A DNA stretch of 64,000 nucleotides from Caballeronia calidae (GTDB taxonomy: Bacteria > Pseudomonadota > Gammaproteobacteria > Burkholderiales > Burkholderiaceae), in contig NZ_FCOX02000001.1 in NCBI RefSeq assembly GCF_900044055.2, positions 124,001-188,000 on the forward strand. Direction: 5' to 3'. Shown here in pieces: positions 8,877 to 17,701 of this stretch. The notes beneath the pieces were generated by a model. It ran no database searches. It was given only the letters and a program-made list of their open reading frames with translations, and was not told the origin of the DNA. Numbering within the stretch: position 1 is the stretch's first letter; the number at the start of each line of letters is the position of its first letter. A program made the translations under genes and the position numbers.

Positions 8877-9499
8877 TCGTGCTTGCTCCGCAGCCGGTTC
8901 ATGCGGTCCGAGCTCGGCAGCATGTGCTTGGCCATGCGCGACACGCCGCCATGCACGCCGCGCGCGAGCCGCGGCAGCGCCCAGCCCGCGAGCACCAGGA
9001 ACGCGAGCAGGAGCAGGAGAAACAAGAGCGGCACGAAGAGCGCGAGCGTGATGCCCGCGAGCGCGCCGACATCCTCGGTCGCCGACGCCGCCCAGTTCGA
9101 CACCGGCTCCGGCGACAGATTGATGAGCGCGCGCGTGCCCGCCTTCGCGAAATGCGACGCGCCGGCGAGCGTGCCGCCCGCGAGCGCGGCGACGGTCAGC
9201 ATGGCGGGATCGGCGTGGCCGAGCGAGCCGGCCGCGAGCACGGCGCCCGCCGGAATGCGGATGAAGGTGTGAACCGCGTCCCAGAGGGAATCGACGGCGG
9301 GAATCTTGTCGGCGAGAAACTCGACGAGCGCAAGCACCGCCGCGACGCCGATCACCCACGGCGAACCGAGCACCGCCAGCGAATCCGGCAGATGGACGAG
9401 CCCCATGCGCTGGAACATGCCGGCGATGAAGACGGTGAGGTACAGGCGCAGCCCGCTCGCCCATGACAGGCCCGCTGCGAGCGAAAGTGACTCAAGCAT
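8873..9499 (-). CDS. DUF4126 family membrane protein
   Basis: The 208-residue protein begins LESLSLAAGLSWASGLRLYLTVFIAG, the conserved opening of DUF4126, and has about five hydrophobic segments, one of them a Leu-only run near residues 160-175. Function is unknown. An excellent Shine-Dalgarno (GGAGGCGGC) precedes the ATG. Its stop overlaps the TTG start of the ABC permease, so the two are translationally coupled. Confidence 0.85.
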   Translation of the reverse strand: MLESLSLAAGLSWASGLRLYLTVFIAGMFQRMGLVHLPDSLAVLGSPWVIGVAAVLALVEFLADKIPAVDSLWDAVHTFIRIPAGAVLAAGSLGHADPAMLTVAALAGGTLAGASHFAKAGTRALINLSPEPVSNWAASATEDVGALAGITLALFVPLLFLLLLLAFLVLAGWALPRLARGVHGGVSRMAKHMLPSSDRMNRLRSKHD

Positions 9500-9671
9500 T
9501 GCCGCCTCCCTTAATGCGCCGGCTGCCGGCTTTCGCCGCTATCGGGCGATTTGCCAGCTCAAAAGAGCGGTCTTTCCGGCAGATATCGAAAGAAGCCGCC
9601 TACCTCCGCGAAGATACAACGAAAAACCGCGGAACCATAGGAATCGGACGAAAACCGGATGACCTCAGATC

Positions 9672-9677
9672 ATTATA
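9672..9677 (-). promoter_or_regulatory. Possible -10 element upstream of the DUF4126 operon
   Basis: TATAAT on the minus strand in the 274-base gap between sugE and the DUF4126 gene. No good -35 was found. The rest of the gap (9500-9773) shows no gene or other structure. Confidence 0.3.
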
Positions 9678-9773
9678 TCCACGCAAATCCGCGCGGTGCA
9701 GCAAGGGTTAAGCGATTGCCGTTCCCGGTTCTGCAACGCACGCAAGGGTGGCGCGCGCACAACGGATGCGCTT

Positions 9774-10094
9774 TCAGTGACCCGACGAGAACTTCAGCCC
9801 GACCAGACCGGCGACGATCAGCACAGCGCTCACGATGCGCGCCGCCGACAGCGCCTCGCCCATGAACACGATTCCGAAGATGAACGCACCGATCGCGCCG
9901 ATACCCGTCCACACGGCGTAAGCGGTGCCGAGCGGCAGTTGCTTCATGGCCATCGCGAGCAGCACGAAGCTGCCGAGCGCGGTGATGATCGTGAAAACGG
10001 ACGGCCCGATTCGCGTGAAGCCTTCGGACGATTTGAGACCCGCGGCCCACGCGACTTCCAGCAGACCGGCGATGAAAAGAAGAATCCAGGACAT
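9774..10094 (-). CDS. sugE: Guanidinium exporter, SMR family (SugE/Gdx)
   Basis: The 106-residue protein has four transmembrane helices and SugE/Gdx-subfamily features: [26 protein letters not shown] with the essential membrane Glu13, and [16 protein letters not shown]. Gdx proteins work as antiparallel dimers and exchange protonated guanidine for protons. The Gdx assignment, rather than a quaternary-ammonium pump, is supported by the guanidine-II riboswitch directly upstream. The Shine-Dalgarno AAGGGAG lies just after the second riboswitch hairpin. Confidence 0.93.
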   Translation of the reverse strand: MSWILLFIAGLLEVAWAAGLKSSEGFTRIGPSVFTIITALGSFVLLAMAMKQLPLGTAYAVWTGIGAIGAFIFGIVFMGEALSAARIVSAVLIVAGLVGLKFSSGH

Positions 10095-10116
10095 CGAGCG
10101 ACTCCCTTGCAGAAAT

Positions 10117-10160
10117 GGGGCCGTCCCCGATGAAACGATGCGCATGCGGTCGTCCGCATG
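10117..10160 (-). promoter_or_regulatory. Guanidine-II (mini-ykkC) riboswitch upstream of sugE
   Basis: On the minus strand two short GC-rich hairpins carry ACGR tetraloops. The first (10143-10160) is a 7-bp stem closing ATGCGG-ACGA-CCGCAT. The second (10117-10128) is GGGG-ACGG-CCCC. Two stem-loops with ACGR loops separated by a short linker (here 14 bases) define the guanidine-II class. The second hairpin lies ~10 bases before the sugE Shine-Dalgarno, as expected for translational control by guanidine. A -10-like TACAAT (minus strand, 10181-10186) would place transcription start about ten bases before the first hairpin. Confidence 0.9.
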
Positions 10161-10339
10161 GCCTTTAGACCGAACGTCGGATTGTATCAAATTGGTGCAT
10201 CGGCGGTGCGGCGGCCGCGGCACCTTGCCGCGCGTCGCGTGGCCGCGTGCCTGAAAACCGTGTATTAAGGAACGAAGCGCCCGCGCGAGGCGCACCTTTC
10301 GACATATCCGCTGCAAAAAGCCTGAACAAAGGAGCGTTC

Positions 10340-11797
10340 ATGGATGTCGATTCGGTCCTGCTCTCCCGCTTCCAGTTCGCGTGGGTCGTCGCGTTCCATA
10401 TCCTGCTGCCGGCTTTCACGGTCGGCCTGTCGTGCTACATCGCCACGCTCGAATTCAACTGGTGGATCACGAAGCGCGACGTGTATCGGCGGCTCTCGGC
10501 GTTCTGGCTGAAAATCTTCGCGGTGTCCTTCGGCATGGGCGTGGTGTCGGGCATCGTGATGCCGTTCCAGTTCGGCACCAACTGGAGCCGCTTTTCCGAT
10601 GCCACCGCGAACGTCGTCGGCCCGTTGATGGGCTACGAAGTGCTGACCGCGTTCTTTCTCGAATCGGCGTTCCTCGGCGTGCTGCTCTTCGGGCGCAAGC
10701 TCGTGCCGCAATGGGCGCACGTGATGTCGGCGATGTTCGTCGCGGCGGGCACCGTGATCTCGTCGTTCTGGATTCTCGCGGTCAACAGCTGGATGCAGAC
10801 GCCGCAAGGGCATCGCATGTTGCCGGACGGCCGCTTCGAAGTGGTGAGCTTCTTCGACGTGATATTCACGCCGTCGTTTCCGTACCGGCTCGGGCATACG
10901 GTGAGCGCGTTTCTCGTGACGGCGGGCTTCGTCATTCTCGGCGTCGGCGCGATGTATCTGCGCGAGCGCCGCGCGCTCGAGGAAAGCCGCGTGATGGTGA
11001 AGATGTCGCTCGTCTTTCTCATCATCATGGTGCCGGTGCAGATGGTGATCGGCGACGCCCACGGCCTCAACACGCTGAAGCATCAGCCCGCCAAACTCGC
11101 GGCGATGGAAGGCCTTTGGGAATCCGGCACGCGCGTTCCGGCCAATCTCTTCTCGATCCCCGATCAGGACGAGGAACGCAACCACTTCGAGATTTCGATT
11201 CCGGTGCTCGGCAGCATTTATCTGACGCACGATCCGAACGGCTTCGTGCGCGGACTGAAGGACTTTCCGCGCGAGGACCGGCCGCCCGTGGCCGTCGTGT
11301 TCTTCGCGTTTCACATCATGGTCGGCATCGCGCTGCTGATGTTCGTGCTCGTGCTTTCGGGCATCGTGCAACTCGCGCGGGGCAGGATCGAAACGAGCGA
11401 GCGCTGGCTGCGCGCGGCCACGTGGGCGATGCCGCTCGGCTTCATCGCGGTGATCGCGGGCTGGACGACAACCGAGGCCGGCCGCCAGCCGTGGACCGTC
11501 TACGGCATCCTGCGCACGAAGGATTCGGTGACGCCCTCGCTCACCGCCGCCGATGTCGGTCTCTCGTGGCTGCTCTACGTGCTCGCCTATCTCGTGATCT
11601 TCGGCGCGGGATTTTTCCTGCTGCGGCGGCTGGTGCGCGTCGGCCCAGCGGAAGTCGGGCATATGCACGAAAAGGATGAACTCGATGCGAAGACCCGCGC
11701 CGCCCGCCCGCTTTCGGCGGTATCGACGAGCGCGGACCGCGCCGCGCGGCCGGTGCGCGAGGACGATATCGTCCCGCCAGGGCGCGGCCGCAAATAG
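10340..11797 (+). CDS. cydA: Cytochrome bd-type ubiquinol oxidase subunit I (short Q-loop, CioA-like)
   Basis: The 485-residue subunit has ~9 transmembrane helices and the haem ligands expected for CydA: His in VVAFHILLPAF (b595 ligand), and the GRQPW motif in EAGRQPWTVYGILRT. The periplasmic Q-loop following PVQMVIGDAHG is short, as in cyanide-insensitive oxidases (CioA) rather than the long E. coli type. The complex reduces O2 to water with quinol, without proton pumping. AAAGGAG Shine-Dalgarno; cydB follows after 16 bases. The C-terminal ~45 residues are polar and Arg-rich. Confidence 0.92.
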   Translation: MDVDSVLLSRFQFAWVVAFHILLPAFTVGLSCYIATLEFNWWITKRDVYRRLSAFWLKIFAVSFGMGVVSGIVMPFQFGTNWSRFSDATANVVGPLMGYEVLTAFFLESAFLGVLLFGRKLVPQWAHVMSAMFVAAGTVISSFWILAVNSWMQTPQGHRMLPDGRFEVVSFFDVIFTPSFPYRLGHTVSAFLVTAGFVILGVGAMYLRERRALEESRVMVKMSLVFLIIMVPVQMVIGDAHGLNTLKHQPAKLAAMEGLWESGTRVPANLFSIPDQDEERNHFEISIPVLGSIYLTHDPNGFVRGLKDFPREDRPPVAVVFFAFHIMVGIALLMFVLVLSGIVQLARGRIETSERWLRAATWAMPLGFIAVIAGWTTTEAGRQPWTVYGILRTKDSVTPSLTAADVGLSWLLYVLAYLVIFGAGFFLLRRLVRVGPAEVGHMHEKDELDAKTRAARPLSAVSTSADRAARPVREDDIVPPGRGRK

Positions 11798-11813
11798 GAA
11801 CCGGGAGAACGCG

Positions 11814-12818
11814 ATGCTCGATCTCGTGCCGCTGTGGGCCGCCATTCTCGCGCTGGCCGTGTTCATGTACGTGCTGCTCGACGGCTTCGATCTCGGCGTC
11901 GGCATGATGTTCCTGCTGCGCCGCGACGGCGAATCGCGCAATCTGATGATCAACTCCGTCGCGCCCGTATGGGACTTCAACGAAACCTGGCTCATCCTCG
12001 GCGGCGGCGGCCTGTTCGCGGTGTTTCCGCTCGCGTTCGCGATCATCGTGCCGGCCGTCTATTTCCCGATTCTCTTCATGCTGCTCGGGCTGATCTTTCG
12101 CGGCGTCGCGTTCGAGTTCCGCGAGGTGATCGGCGCGCGCAAGTGGCTGTGGGACGGCGCGTTCGGCTGCGGCTCGCTCGTCGCGACGTTCTCGCAGGGC
12201 ATCGTGCTCGGCATGTTCATCCAGGGCTTTCCGATCGAAGGCCGCGTCTATGCGGGCACGAGCTGGAACTGGGTTGCGCCGTTTCCGCTGCTCGTCGGCG
12301 TCGGGCTGATCTTCGGCTACGCGCTGCAGGGCACGACCTGGCTCGTGCTCAAGACCGAAGGCGAGTTGCAGGAATGGAGCCGCACGATGGCGCGCTACGC
12401 GCTCATCGGCGTGATCGCATTCATCCTGCTCATCAGCCTGTGGACGCCGCTCAAGGACGCACGCATTGCGGCGCGCTGGTTCGGCTTTCCCGGAAGCCTC
12501 GCATTCGCGCCGGTGCCGCTGCTCACCGCGCTCATCGCGTGGACGCTCTGGACGAGTCTCGCGAAACGCCGCGAAGTGCTGCCGTTCGTGTGCTCGATCG
12601 GCCTCTTCTTTCTCGCTTTCACGGGGCTCGTGATCAGCCTGTGGCCGTTCATCGCGCCGCCTTCGGTGACGCTGTGGGATGCATCCGCCGCGCCGCTATC
12701 GCACCAGTTTCTGCTGATCGGCACGATGTTTCTGCTGCCCGTGCTCATGATCTACGTGATCTGGTCGTACTGGGTGTTTCGCGGCAAGGTGCGCGGCGAT
12801 ATGGGCTATCACGCGTGA
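11814..12818 (+). CDS. cydB: Cytochrome bd-type ubiquinol oxidase subunit II
   Basis: CydB family: 334 residues, ~8 transmembrane helices, opening LVPLWAAILALAVFMYVLLDGFDLGVGMM and SVAPVWDFNETWLILGGGGLFAVFP, the most conserved CydB segments. It pairs with subunit I to hold the di-haem site. The usual third subunit (CydX/YbgT-like) and the assembly transporter CydDC are not seen downstream; the next gene is convergent, 7 bases away. Confidence 0.93.
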   Translation: MLDLVPLWAAILALAVFMYVLLDGFDLGVGMMFLLRRDGESRNLMINSVAPVWDFNETWLILGGGGLFAVFPLAFAIIVPAVYFPILFMLLGLIFRGVAFEFREVIGARKWLWDGAFGCGSLVATFSQGIVLGMFIQGFPIEGRVYAGTSWNWVAPFPLLVGVGLIFGYALQGTTWLVLKTEGELQEWSRTMARYALIGVIAFILLISLWTPLKDARIAARWFGFPGSLAFAPVPLLTALIAWTLWTSLAKRREVLPFVCSIGLFFLAFTGLVISLWPFIAPPSVTLWDASAAPLSHQFLLIGTMFLLPVLMIYVIWSYWVFRGKVRGDMGYHA

Positions 12819-12825
12819 CGCGGCG

Positions 12826-13308
12826 TCAGAGCTTTTGCTGGGTCGCGAGCGACAGGATGCGCGCCCATTTGTGCGCCTCGCCGCGATCGCGCATCGGCAG
12901 CGACCAGGCGCCGTGCTTCGCGTCCTGCACGTCGAGCACCACCTGCCAGGCGCCGCCGCTGCTGCCCGGCTCCTGCATGCGCGCGCCGCGCAGGTCCGCG
13001 AAGATATAGCTGCCGCGCTCGTCGCCGACGCGCACATCGCACAGACGTTTGCCCGCCGAAACCCGCACGCCGCCCCAGTCGGTCCTGAGCTCGTGGGTCC
13101 AGTCGCCGCTCTCGCCGCGGCGCAGGTTCGGCGCGATCTCGCGCCGGCCCGCGAGCCAGCGCATCACGCCCGCGGCGATCGCGAGCAGCACGACGATCGC
13201 GACGCCCACCGCCACGCCGATGCCGAAGTGCGCGTGCAGCGCGTTGAACGACCAGATCGCGCCGTAGATCAGCAATCCCAGGGCGATCAGTCCGACGACG
13301 ATGGGCAT
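12826..13308 (-). CDS. Hypothetical membrane-anchored protein
   Basis: Not recognised as a named family. The 160-residue product has two N-terminal hydrophobic helices (about residues 3-22 and 30-52), then a soluble ~105-residue domain containing DWTHELRTDWGGVRVSAG and WQVVLDVQDAKHGAWSLPM. Codon usage fits its neighbours, so it is likely a real gene. It is convergent with cydB (7-base gap) and 39 bases downstream of the peroxiredoxin gene on the same strand. Confidence 0.65.
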   Translation of the reverse strand: MPIVVGLIALGLLIYGAIWSFNALHAHFGIGVAVGVAIVVLLAIAAGVMRWLAGRREIAPNLRRGESGDWTHELRTDWGGVRVSAGKRLCDVRVGDERGSYIFADLRGARMQEPGSSGGAWQVVLDVQDAKHGAWSLPMRDRGEAHKWARILSLATQQKL

Positions 13309-13347
13309 GGCGCCTCCCGCACGCTCAGTGGGTGAGACCGAAGCGTA

Positions 13348-13929
13348 TCACTGCGCCTTGTGCTTCGCGTTCCAGTCGCGCAGCGCCTGCAGCGTGTTCG
13401 CGACGTGCTGGTCCGGCGACAGGCTCGTGTACTCGTAGATGATCTTGCCGTCCGGCGCGATCACGTAGGACACGCGATTGGCCATCGTGCTTTTCATCGG
13501 CATGGAAGCGTCGTAGGACTTGATGATCTTCGAGTTCTCGTCGGCCGCGACCGGGAACTTGCTGCGGCACTCGCTCACCGAGAACTTCTTCAAGGTATCG
13601 ATGTTGTCATGCGACACGCCGATGACCGTCGCGCCTTCGGCCTTGTACTGATCGACCGCTTCGGCGAATTCGTGCGCCTCGATCGTGCAGCCCTTCGTGA
13701 ACGCCGCCGGATAGAAGTACAGCACGACGGGGCCCTTCTTCAGCGCATCGGCGAGCGAGTAGTCGTACACGTTACCGCCGAGCGATGCCTGCGCGGTGAA
13801 ATCGGGCGCGGGATCGCCCGGCTTGAGCGTCGCGCCCGCCGTGAGCGGATACACCGCCGCCGCGCAGCCGATCGCCGCCGCGATCGCCAGGGCACAACCC
13901 GCCGTCCAGCTCGAAATCTTCCGTTTCAT
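13348..13929 (-). CDS. Exported peroxiredoxin (AhpC/TSA-BCP type)
   Basis: An N-terminal signal or anchor (KRKISSWTAGCALAIAAAIGCAAAVYP) precedes a thioredoxin-fold peroxiredoxin: KPGDPAPDFTAQA, then FYPAAFTKGCTIEAHEFAE with the peroxidatic Cys (about residue 81) and VIGVSHD. The BCP-type resolving Cys five residues later is absent (His instead); a Cys in VSECRSKFPVAADE could serve as resolving residue. The protein should reduce peroxides in the periplasm, but no dedicated reductant is encoded nearby. The Cys at residue 12 or 22 in the signal region might suggest a lipoprotein but no proper lipobox is seen. Confidence 0.87.
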   Translation of the reverse strand: MKRKISSWTAGCALAIAAAIGCAAAVYPLTAGATLKPGDPAPDFTAQASLGGNVYDYSLADALKKGPVVLYFYPAAFTKGCTIEAHEFAEAVDQYKAEGATVIGVSHDNIDTLKKFSVSECRSKFPVAADENSKIIKSYDASMPMKSTMANRVSYVIAPDGKIIYEYTSLSPDQHVANTLQALRDWNAKHKAQ

Positions 13930-13971
13930 GCGCGCTCCTTTCGATGACCTCGTCGATGCGGAACCGGCGTG

Positions 13972-15270
13972 CTACGCGTGGTCCGCGTATTGATCGATGC
14001 GATGTTCGGCGAACCACGCCGCCGCTTCGAACTGCAACGTCGCGAGCGCGGCGGGCGTAAGCACGTCGAGCGCGGGCTGCGCGTGGCGGCTCGCGTCGAT
14101 GGCGCCCGCATCGCCCCGCTCCGCCGCCCGCGCGATGCCGAGCAGCGCGCCGAGCGGCCCTTCGCCCGCGAGAATCGCCGTGCGGATTTCCGCCGCCAGA
14201 TGCAGCTTATCGACAATTTCGGTGGGCTGCATGTCGAGCACGACATGCACGAGCGAGAAGATGCCGGTCATGAACGCGGCATCGGAGAACGCTTCGTCGG
14301 CGGGACGCAGCAGCCCGGCCGCGAGCTCCAGAAAACGCGCCCGCGTGCCGACGAGCTGCAGGAGCGGGTCCGAACGCCACGGCAGGCCGCTGCCGTCCGC
14401 GTAGAGCAGCAGTTGCGTCCAGCGCATCAGCTGGCGCGTGCCGGTCGCGGCGATCGCCTCGCGCAGCGACGACACGCGCCGCCCGCGTATCTGCGCGCTC
14501 GAATTGGCGAGGCGCATCAATTGCACGACGATATCCGGATTGCGCTTCAGTTCCGTCTCCAGCTCGCGCATGTCCGGCTCGCCCGCGAGCACGGCCATGA
14601 GGCGCAGGAGCGGGCCGCGCGCGGGACTCGCGCGCCGCGCCGACAGCACCTGCGGCCGCGCGAAGAAATAGCCCTGGAAGAAATCGAAGCCGAGCTGCCG
14701 CGCCTGCGCGAAATCCTCGGGGGTTTCGACCTTTTCGGCCACGAGCTGCTTGCCGCGCCGCTTCACCGCCGCAGCGAGCTCCGGCAGATGGCCGCGATCC
14801 GCCGCGAGAAAGTCGACCTTGACGATATCGACCGAAGGCAGCGTGGCGAGCAGCGCATCGTCGAGCCGCACGACGTCATCGAGCGCGAAGCGAAAGCCCT
14901 CGCGGCGCAGCTGCGCGCAGCGCTTGAAGAGCGCCTCGTCGAACGTGATGTTCTCCAGCAGCTCCAGCACGAAGCGCCCGGGCTGCATGATATGCACGAT
15001 GTCGTCGAACAGCAGCTCGCGGCTCATGTTCACGTAGCCCGGATGCGGCCCGAGCACCGCGGGCACGCCGATCTCCCCCACCGTGCGCGCGACCACATGC
15101 GCGGTTGCCTGCATGTCGTCGTGAACGCGCGCGCGGTTTTCGGGGCTGTCGCGAAACAACAGCTCGTAGGCGACGAGCGCGCCGTCGCCGTCGAGGATCG
15201 GCTGACGCCCGACGTACACGCTCTGCCCGCGCTTCGCCGGCGCCACGCGCTTCAGGGACGAATTGGGCAT
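13972..15270 (-). CDS. EAL-HDOD (YuxH-type) signalling protein
   Basis: The first ~210 residues are a divergent EAL domain: VYVGRQPILDGDGALVAYELLFRD replaces the catalytic EAL with YEL, and later motifs read FALDDVVR, KVDFLA and VAEKVETPEDF. The C-terminal ~210 residues are an HDOD domain (LKRNPDIVVQLMRLANSS, SSLREAIAATGTRQLMRW). YuxH-type proteins usually do not degrade c-di-GMP; they are thought to bind nucleotides or partners. The gene is divergent from the GGDEF-EAL gene and close to a third HDOD gene. Confidence 0.85.
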   Translation of the reverse strand: MPNSSLKRVAPAKRGQSVYVGRQPILDGDGALVAYELLFRDSPENRARVHDDMQATAHVVARTVGEIGVPAVLGPHPGYVNMSRELLFDDIVHIMQPGRFVLELLENITFDEALFKRCAQLRREGFRFALDDVVRLDDALLATLPSVDIVKVDFLAADRGHLPELAAAVKRRGKQLVAEKVETPEDFAQARQLGFDFFQGYFFARPQVLSARRASPARGPLLRLMAVLAGEPDMRELETELKRNPDIVVQLMRLANSSAQIRGRRVSSLREAIAATGTRQLMRWTQLLLYADGSGLPWRSDPLLQLVGTRARFLELAAGLLRPADEAFSDAAFMTGIFSLVHVVLDMQPTEIVDKLHLAAEIRTAILAGEGPLGALLGIARAAERGDAGAIDASRHAQPALDVLTPAALATLQFEAAAWFAEHRIDQYADHA

Positions 15271-15693
15271 GACGCGAACCGGATGGCGGCGCGCCGTGGC
15301 GCGGTGAAATGCTGCACGCAGGCCGGCAGCTTGATGGATTCGATCATGGGGCGAACGAGTCGAACGGAATTCTTATGGTCAACGGCGCGGCGAAAGCCTG
15401 GCGGCGTGCGGCAACGGCGGCGGCGGTGCGCCGCAAACGCGCCACTGTAACCGAATTCGCCGCCCGACATGATACGGAACTCCCATCGACGATTCCTGGA
15501 CATCCGCATTCCTGCGAGGGAATTGTTGCCGCGGCGTCACCGGTTAAAGAATTCGTGCCGCGCGCCGATAACTCGCCTGATAGAGCGTGCCGCGCCCGTT
15601 CCGGCACATCCCGGCCGGAACCGCGAGGCGCGCGTTTCGCCCGCCGCCGTTTGCCCGATGAAGGCAGGCGCCGCCGCCAGACCCTACGAGACC

Positions 15694-17559
15694 ATGCAAG
15701 CGAACCGGACCAACGTCTCCCGCCGCGCACCGTGGCGCATCGCGCTCGATGCGCTCGCCCGCGCCTGGGGAAGCCCCGCGCGCGCGCGGCCCGCGAGCAC
15801 GCCCGACTCGCATTCCGAAGACGCCGAAGCGAATCCGGCATTGCCCGCGGCCAGCGCGTGCGCGCCGGCGGACGCGACCGAAGCCACGCTCGGCGCGGTC
15901 GATTTCCTCGCGCAGCTCGACGATGCGCTGCGCTTCCAGTACGTGTCGGATGCGAGCATCGAGTTCATCGGCTATCACCGCGACTATCTGAGCATGCTGA
16001 CGCTGCACGATCTCGTCGCGTCGGAAGAAGCCGACGAGCTGCACGCGCTCGTCGCCCGCGCGCGCGCGAGCGGCAAGCTCGAATCGGCGACGCTGACCGT
16101 CGTGAAATCGCTCACCTATCCGCTCTGCGTCGAGCTGCGGCTTGTGTCGACCGCCGCGCGCGGCACGCCCGGCTTTGCGCTCGCCGCCTTCGAAGTGACT
16201 CACTGGCGCGAGCGCGAGGCATCGCTCACGCACGCGCTGAATCACGATGCGCTCACGGGCCTCGACAATCTCGTCTCGCTCAAGACGGCGATCGCCGCGG
16301 CGCAGGCCGAAGCCGAGGTCACGCGCACGCACGCCGGGCTGGTCCTGCTCGACATCGACGACTATCAGCGCATCAACCGCGCGCTCGGCTACGACGCCGG
16401 CGACGAGCTGCTGCGCGAGACCGCGCGGCGCATCCAGCACACGGCGGGGCACGGCGAGCGCGTCGCGCGCGTGGCCGGCGACGCGTTCGCCGTGCTGCTG
16501 CCCGCCGGCACCACGGCGGAGCTCGCCGAGAGCCTCGGGCGGCGTCTCCTGACCGCGATCGCGCAACCGTACCGGCATCGCGGGCAGCACACGCATTTGT
16601 CCGCGAGCGTGGGCGTCGCGCTGTATCCGGATCAGGCGGGCAAGAACGCGCGCAGCGGCGTGCAGACGAGCCTGCTGCGCATGGCCGATCACGCGCTCGA
16701 GCAGGCGAAGGAAGCGGGCGGCAACGCGCTCGTGTTCCACACGCTCGACGACAACCCCGCCGACGCCGAGCGCCTGAAGCTCGAAGCGGACCTGTACGAA
16801 GCCGTGCGCAACGGCGAGTTCTCGCTCTACTTCCAGCCGATCACGAAGATCCGCACGGGCGCGGTGGTCGGCGTGGAGGCGCTGATGCGCTGGAATCATC
16901 CGGTGCACGGGCTCGTGCCGCCGTCGACGTTCATTCCGCTCGCGGAATCGATCGGCCTCATCAACTATCTGGGCAACTGGGTGCTGAAGGCCGCGTGCAT
17001 GCAGATCACGCAGTGGGACGCGATCGGCATCCGGCTCGATTACGTGTCGGTCAACGTGTCGCCGCAGCAGTTCCGCGACAAACGCTTCACCGCCGCGGTG
17101 AAGGAAGCGCTCGCGCTTACCGGCATCGACGCGCATCGGCTCGTGTTCGAGATCACCGAAAGCCTCCTGATGCACGACCCGGAAGAAGCGACGCGCCTGC
17201 TCGAAGCGCTGAGGGCGATCGGCATCCGCTTCGCGGTGGACGACTTCGGCACCGGCTATTCGAGCCTCGCCTATCTGCAACGTTTTCCGCTGTCGAAGCT
17301 CAAGATCGACCGCAGCTTTGTCGAGAACCTGATTACGTCCCACAACAATCGCGCGATCGTGAGCGCGGTCGTCGGGCTCGCGCAATCGCTCGGGCTGGAG
17401 CTGGTCGCCGAAGGTGTCGAGACGGAAGCGCAGCGCGACCTGCTCGCCGACCTCGGCTGCGATCATATTCAGGGCTGGCTCGTCAGCCACGCATTGCCGT
17501 CGGACGAGCTGGCGCGCTCGTTCAAGTCGAACTCGCTTCTGCTGCACGCGACATTATGA
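15694..17559 (+). CDS. PAS-like/GGDEF-EAL protein, probable c-di-GMP phosphodiesterase
   Basis: Order of parts: a ~45-residue variable lead, a PAS-like sensor (DFLAQLDDALRFQYVSDASIEFIGY), a GGDEF domain starting HDALTGLDN, and a C-terminal EAL domain. The GGDEF signature is degenerate (VAGDAFAVLL), so diguanylate cyclase activity is unlikely. The EAL domain keeps the catalytic set: GVEALMRWNHP, VNVSPQQFR, FEITES, VDDFGTGYSSLAYL, KIDRSFV and VAEGVETEAQ. The frame is open from 15469 but the extra lead is Arg-rich noncoding-like sequence; 15658 is an alternative start. The gap 15271-15693 shows no other gene. Confidence 0.87.
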   Translation: MQANRTNVSRRAPWRIALDALARAWGSPARARPASTPDSHSEDAEANPALPAASACAPADATEATLGAVDFLAQLDDALRFQYVSDASIEFIGYHRDYLSMLTLHDLVASEEADELHALVARARASGKLESATLTVVKSLTYPLCVELRLVSTAARGTPGFALAAFEVTHWREREASLTHALNHDALTGLDNLVSLKTAIAAAQAEAEVTRTHAGLVLLDIDDYQRINRALGYDAGDELLRETARRIQHTAGHGERVARVAGDAFAVLLPAGTTAELAESLGRRLLTAIAQPYRHRGQHTHLSASVGVALYPDQAGKNARSGVQTSLLRMADHALEQAKEAGGNALVFHTLDDNPADAERLKLEADLYEAVRNGEFSLYFQPITKIRTGAVVGVEALMRWNHPVHGLVPPSTFIPLAESIGLINYLGNWVLKAACMQITQWDAIGIRLDYVSVNVSPQQFRDKRFTAAVKEALALTGIDAHRLVFEITESLLMHDPEEATRLLEALRAIGIRFAVDDFGTGYSSLAYLQRFPLSKLKIDRSFVENLITSHNNRAIVSAVVGLAQSLGLELVAEGVETEAQRDLLADLGCDHIQGWLVSHALPSDELARSFKSNSLLLHATL

Positions 17560-17701
17560 GCGGGCAATTGTTCGTGTTCTAATCGAGGAACGCGCCGTAA
17601 CTCCCTAATAACGTGTACATTTCGTTGTTGGGGCGCTGGATTGATTTGCTGGGCCGCCTCGGTTAGCCGTCGCGCATTCGAACGGGTTCTTATTATTAGC
17701 A

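Noticed and set aside
6160..9272. Very long open frames overlapping the FtsX-like permease on both strands
   Set aside because: They are compositional shadows: Arg/Ala-rich translations without recognisable domains, covering a gene with clear permease features.
15469..15693. N-terminal extension of the GGDEF-EAL protein
   Set aside because: The frame is open, but the translation is Arg/Pro-rich and lacks conservation signals or a ribosome site; the start at 15694 (or 15658) fits better.
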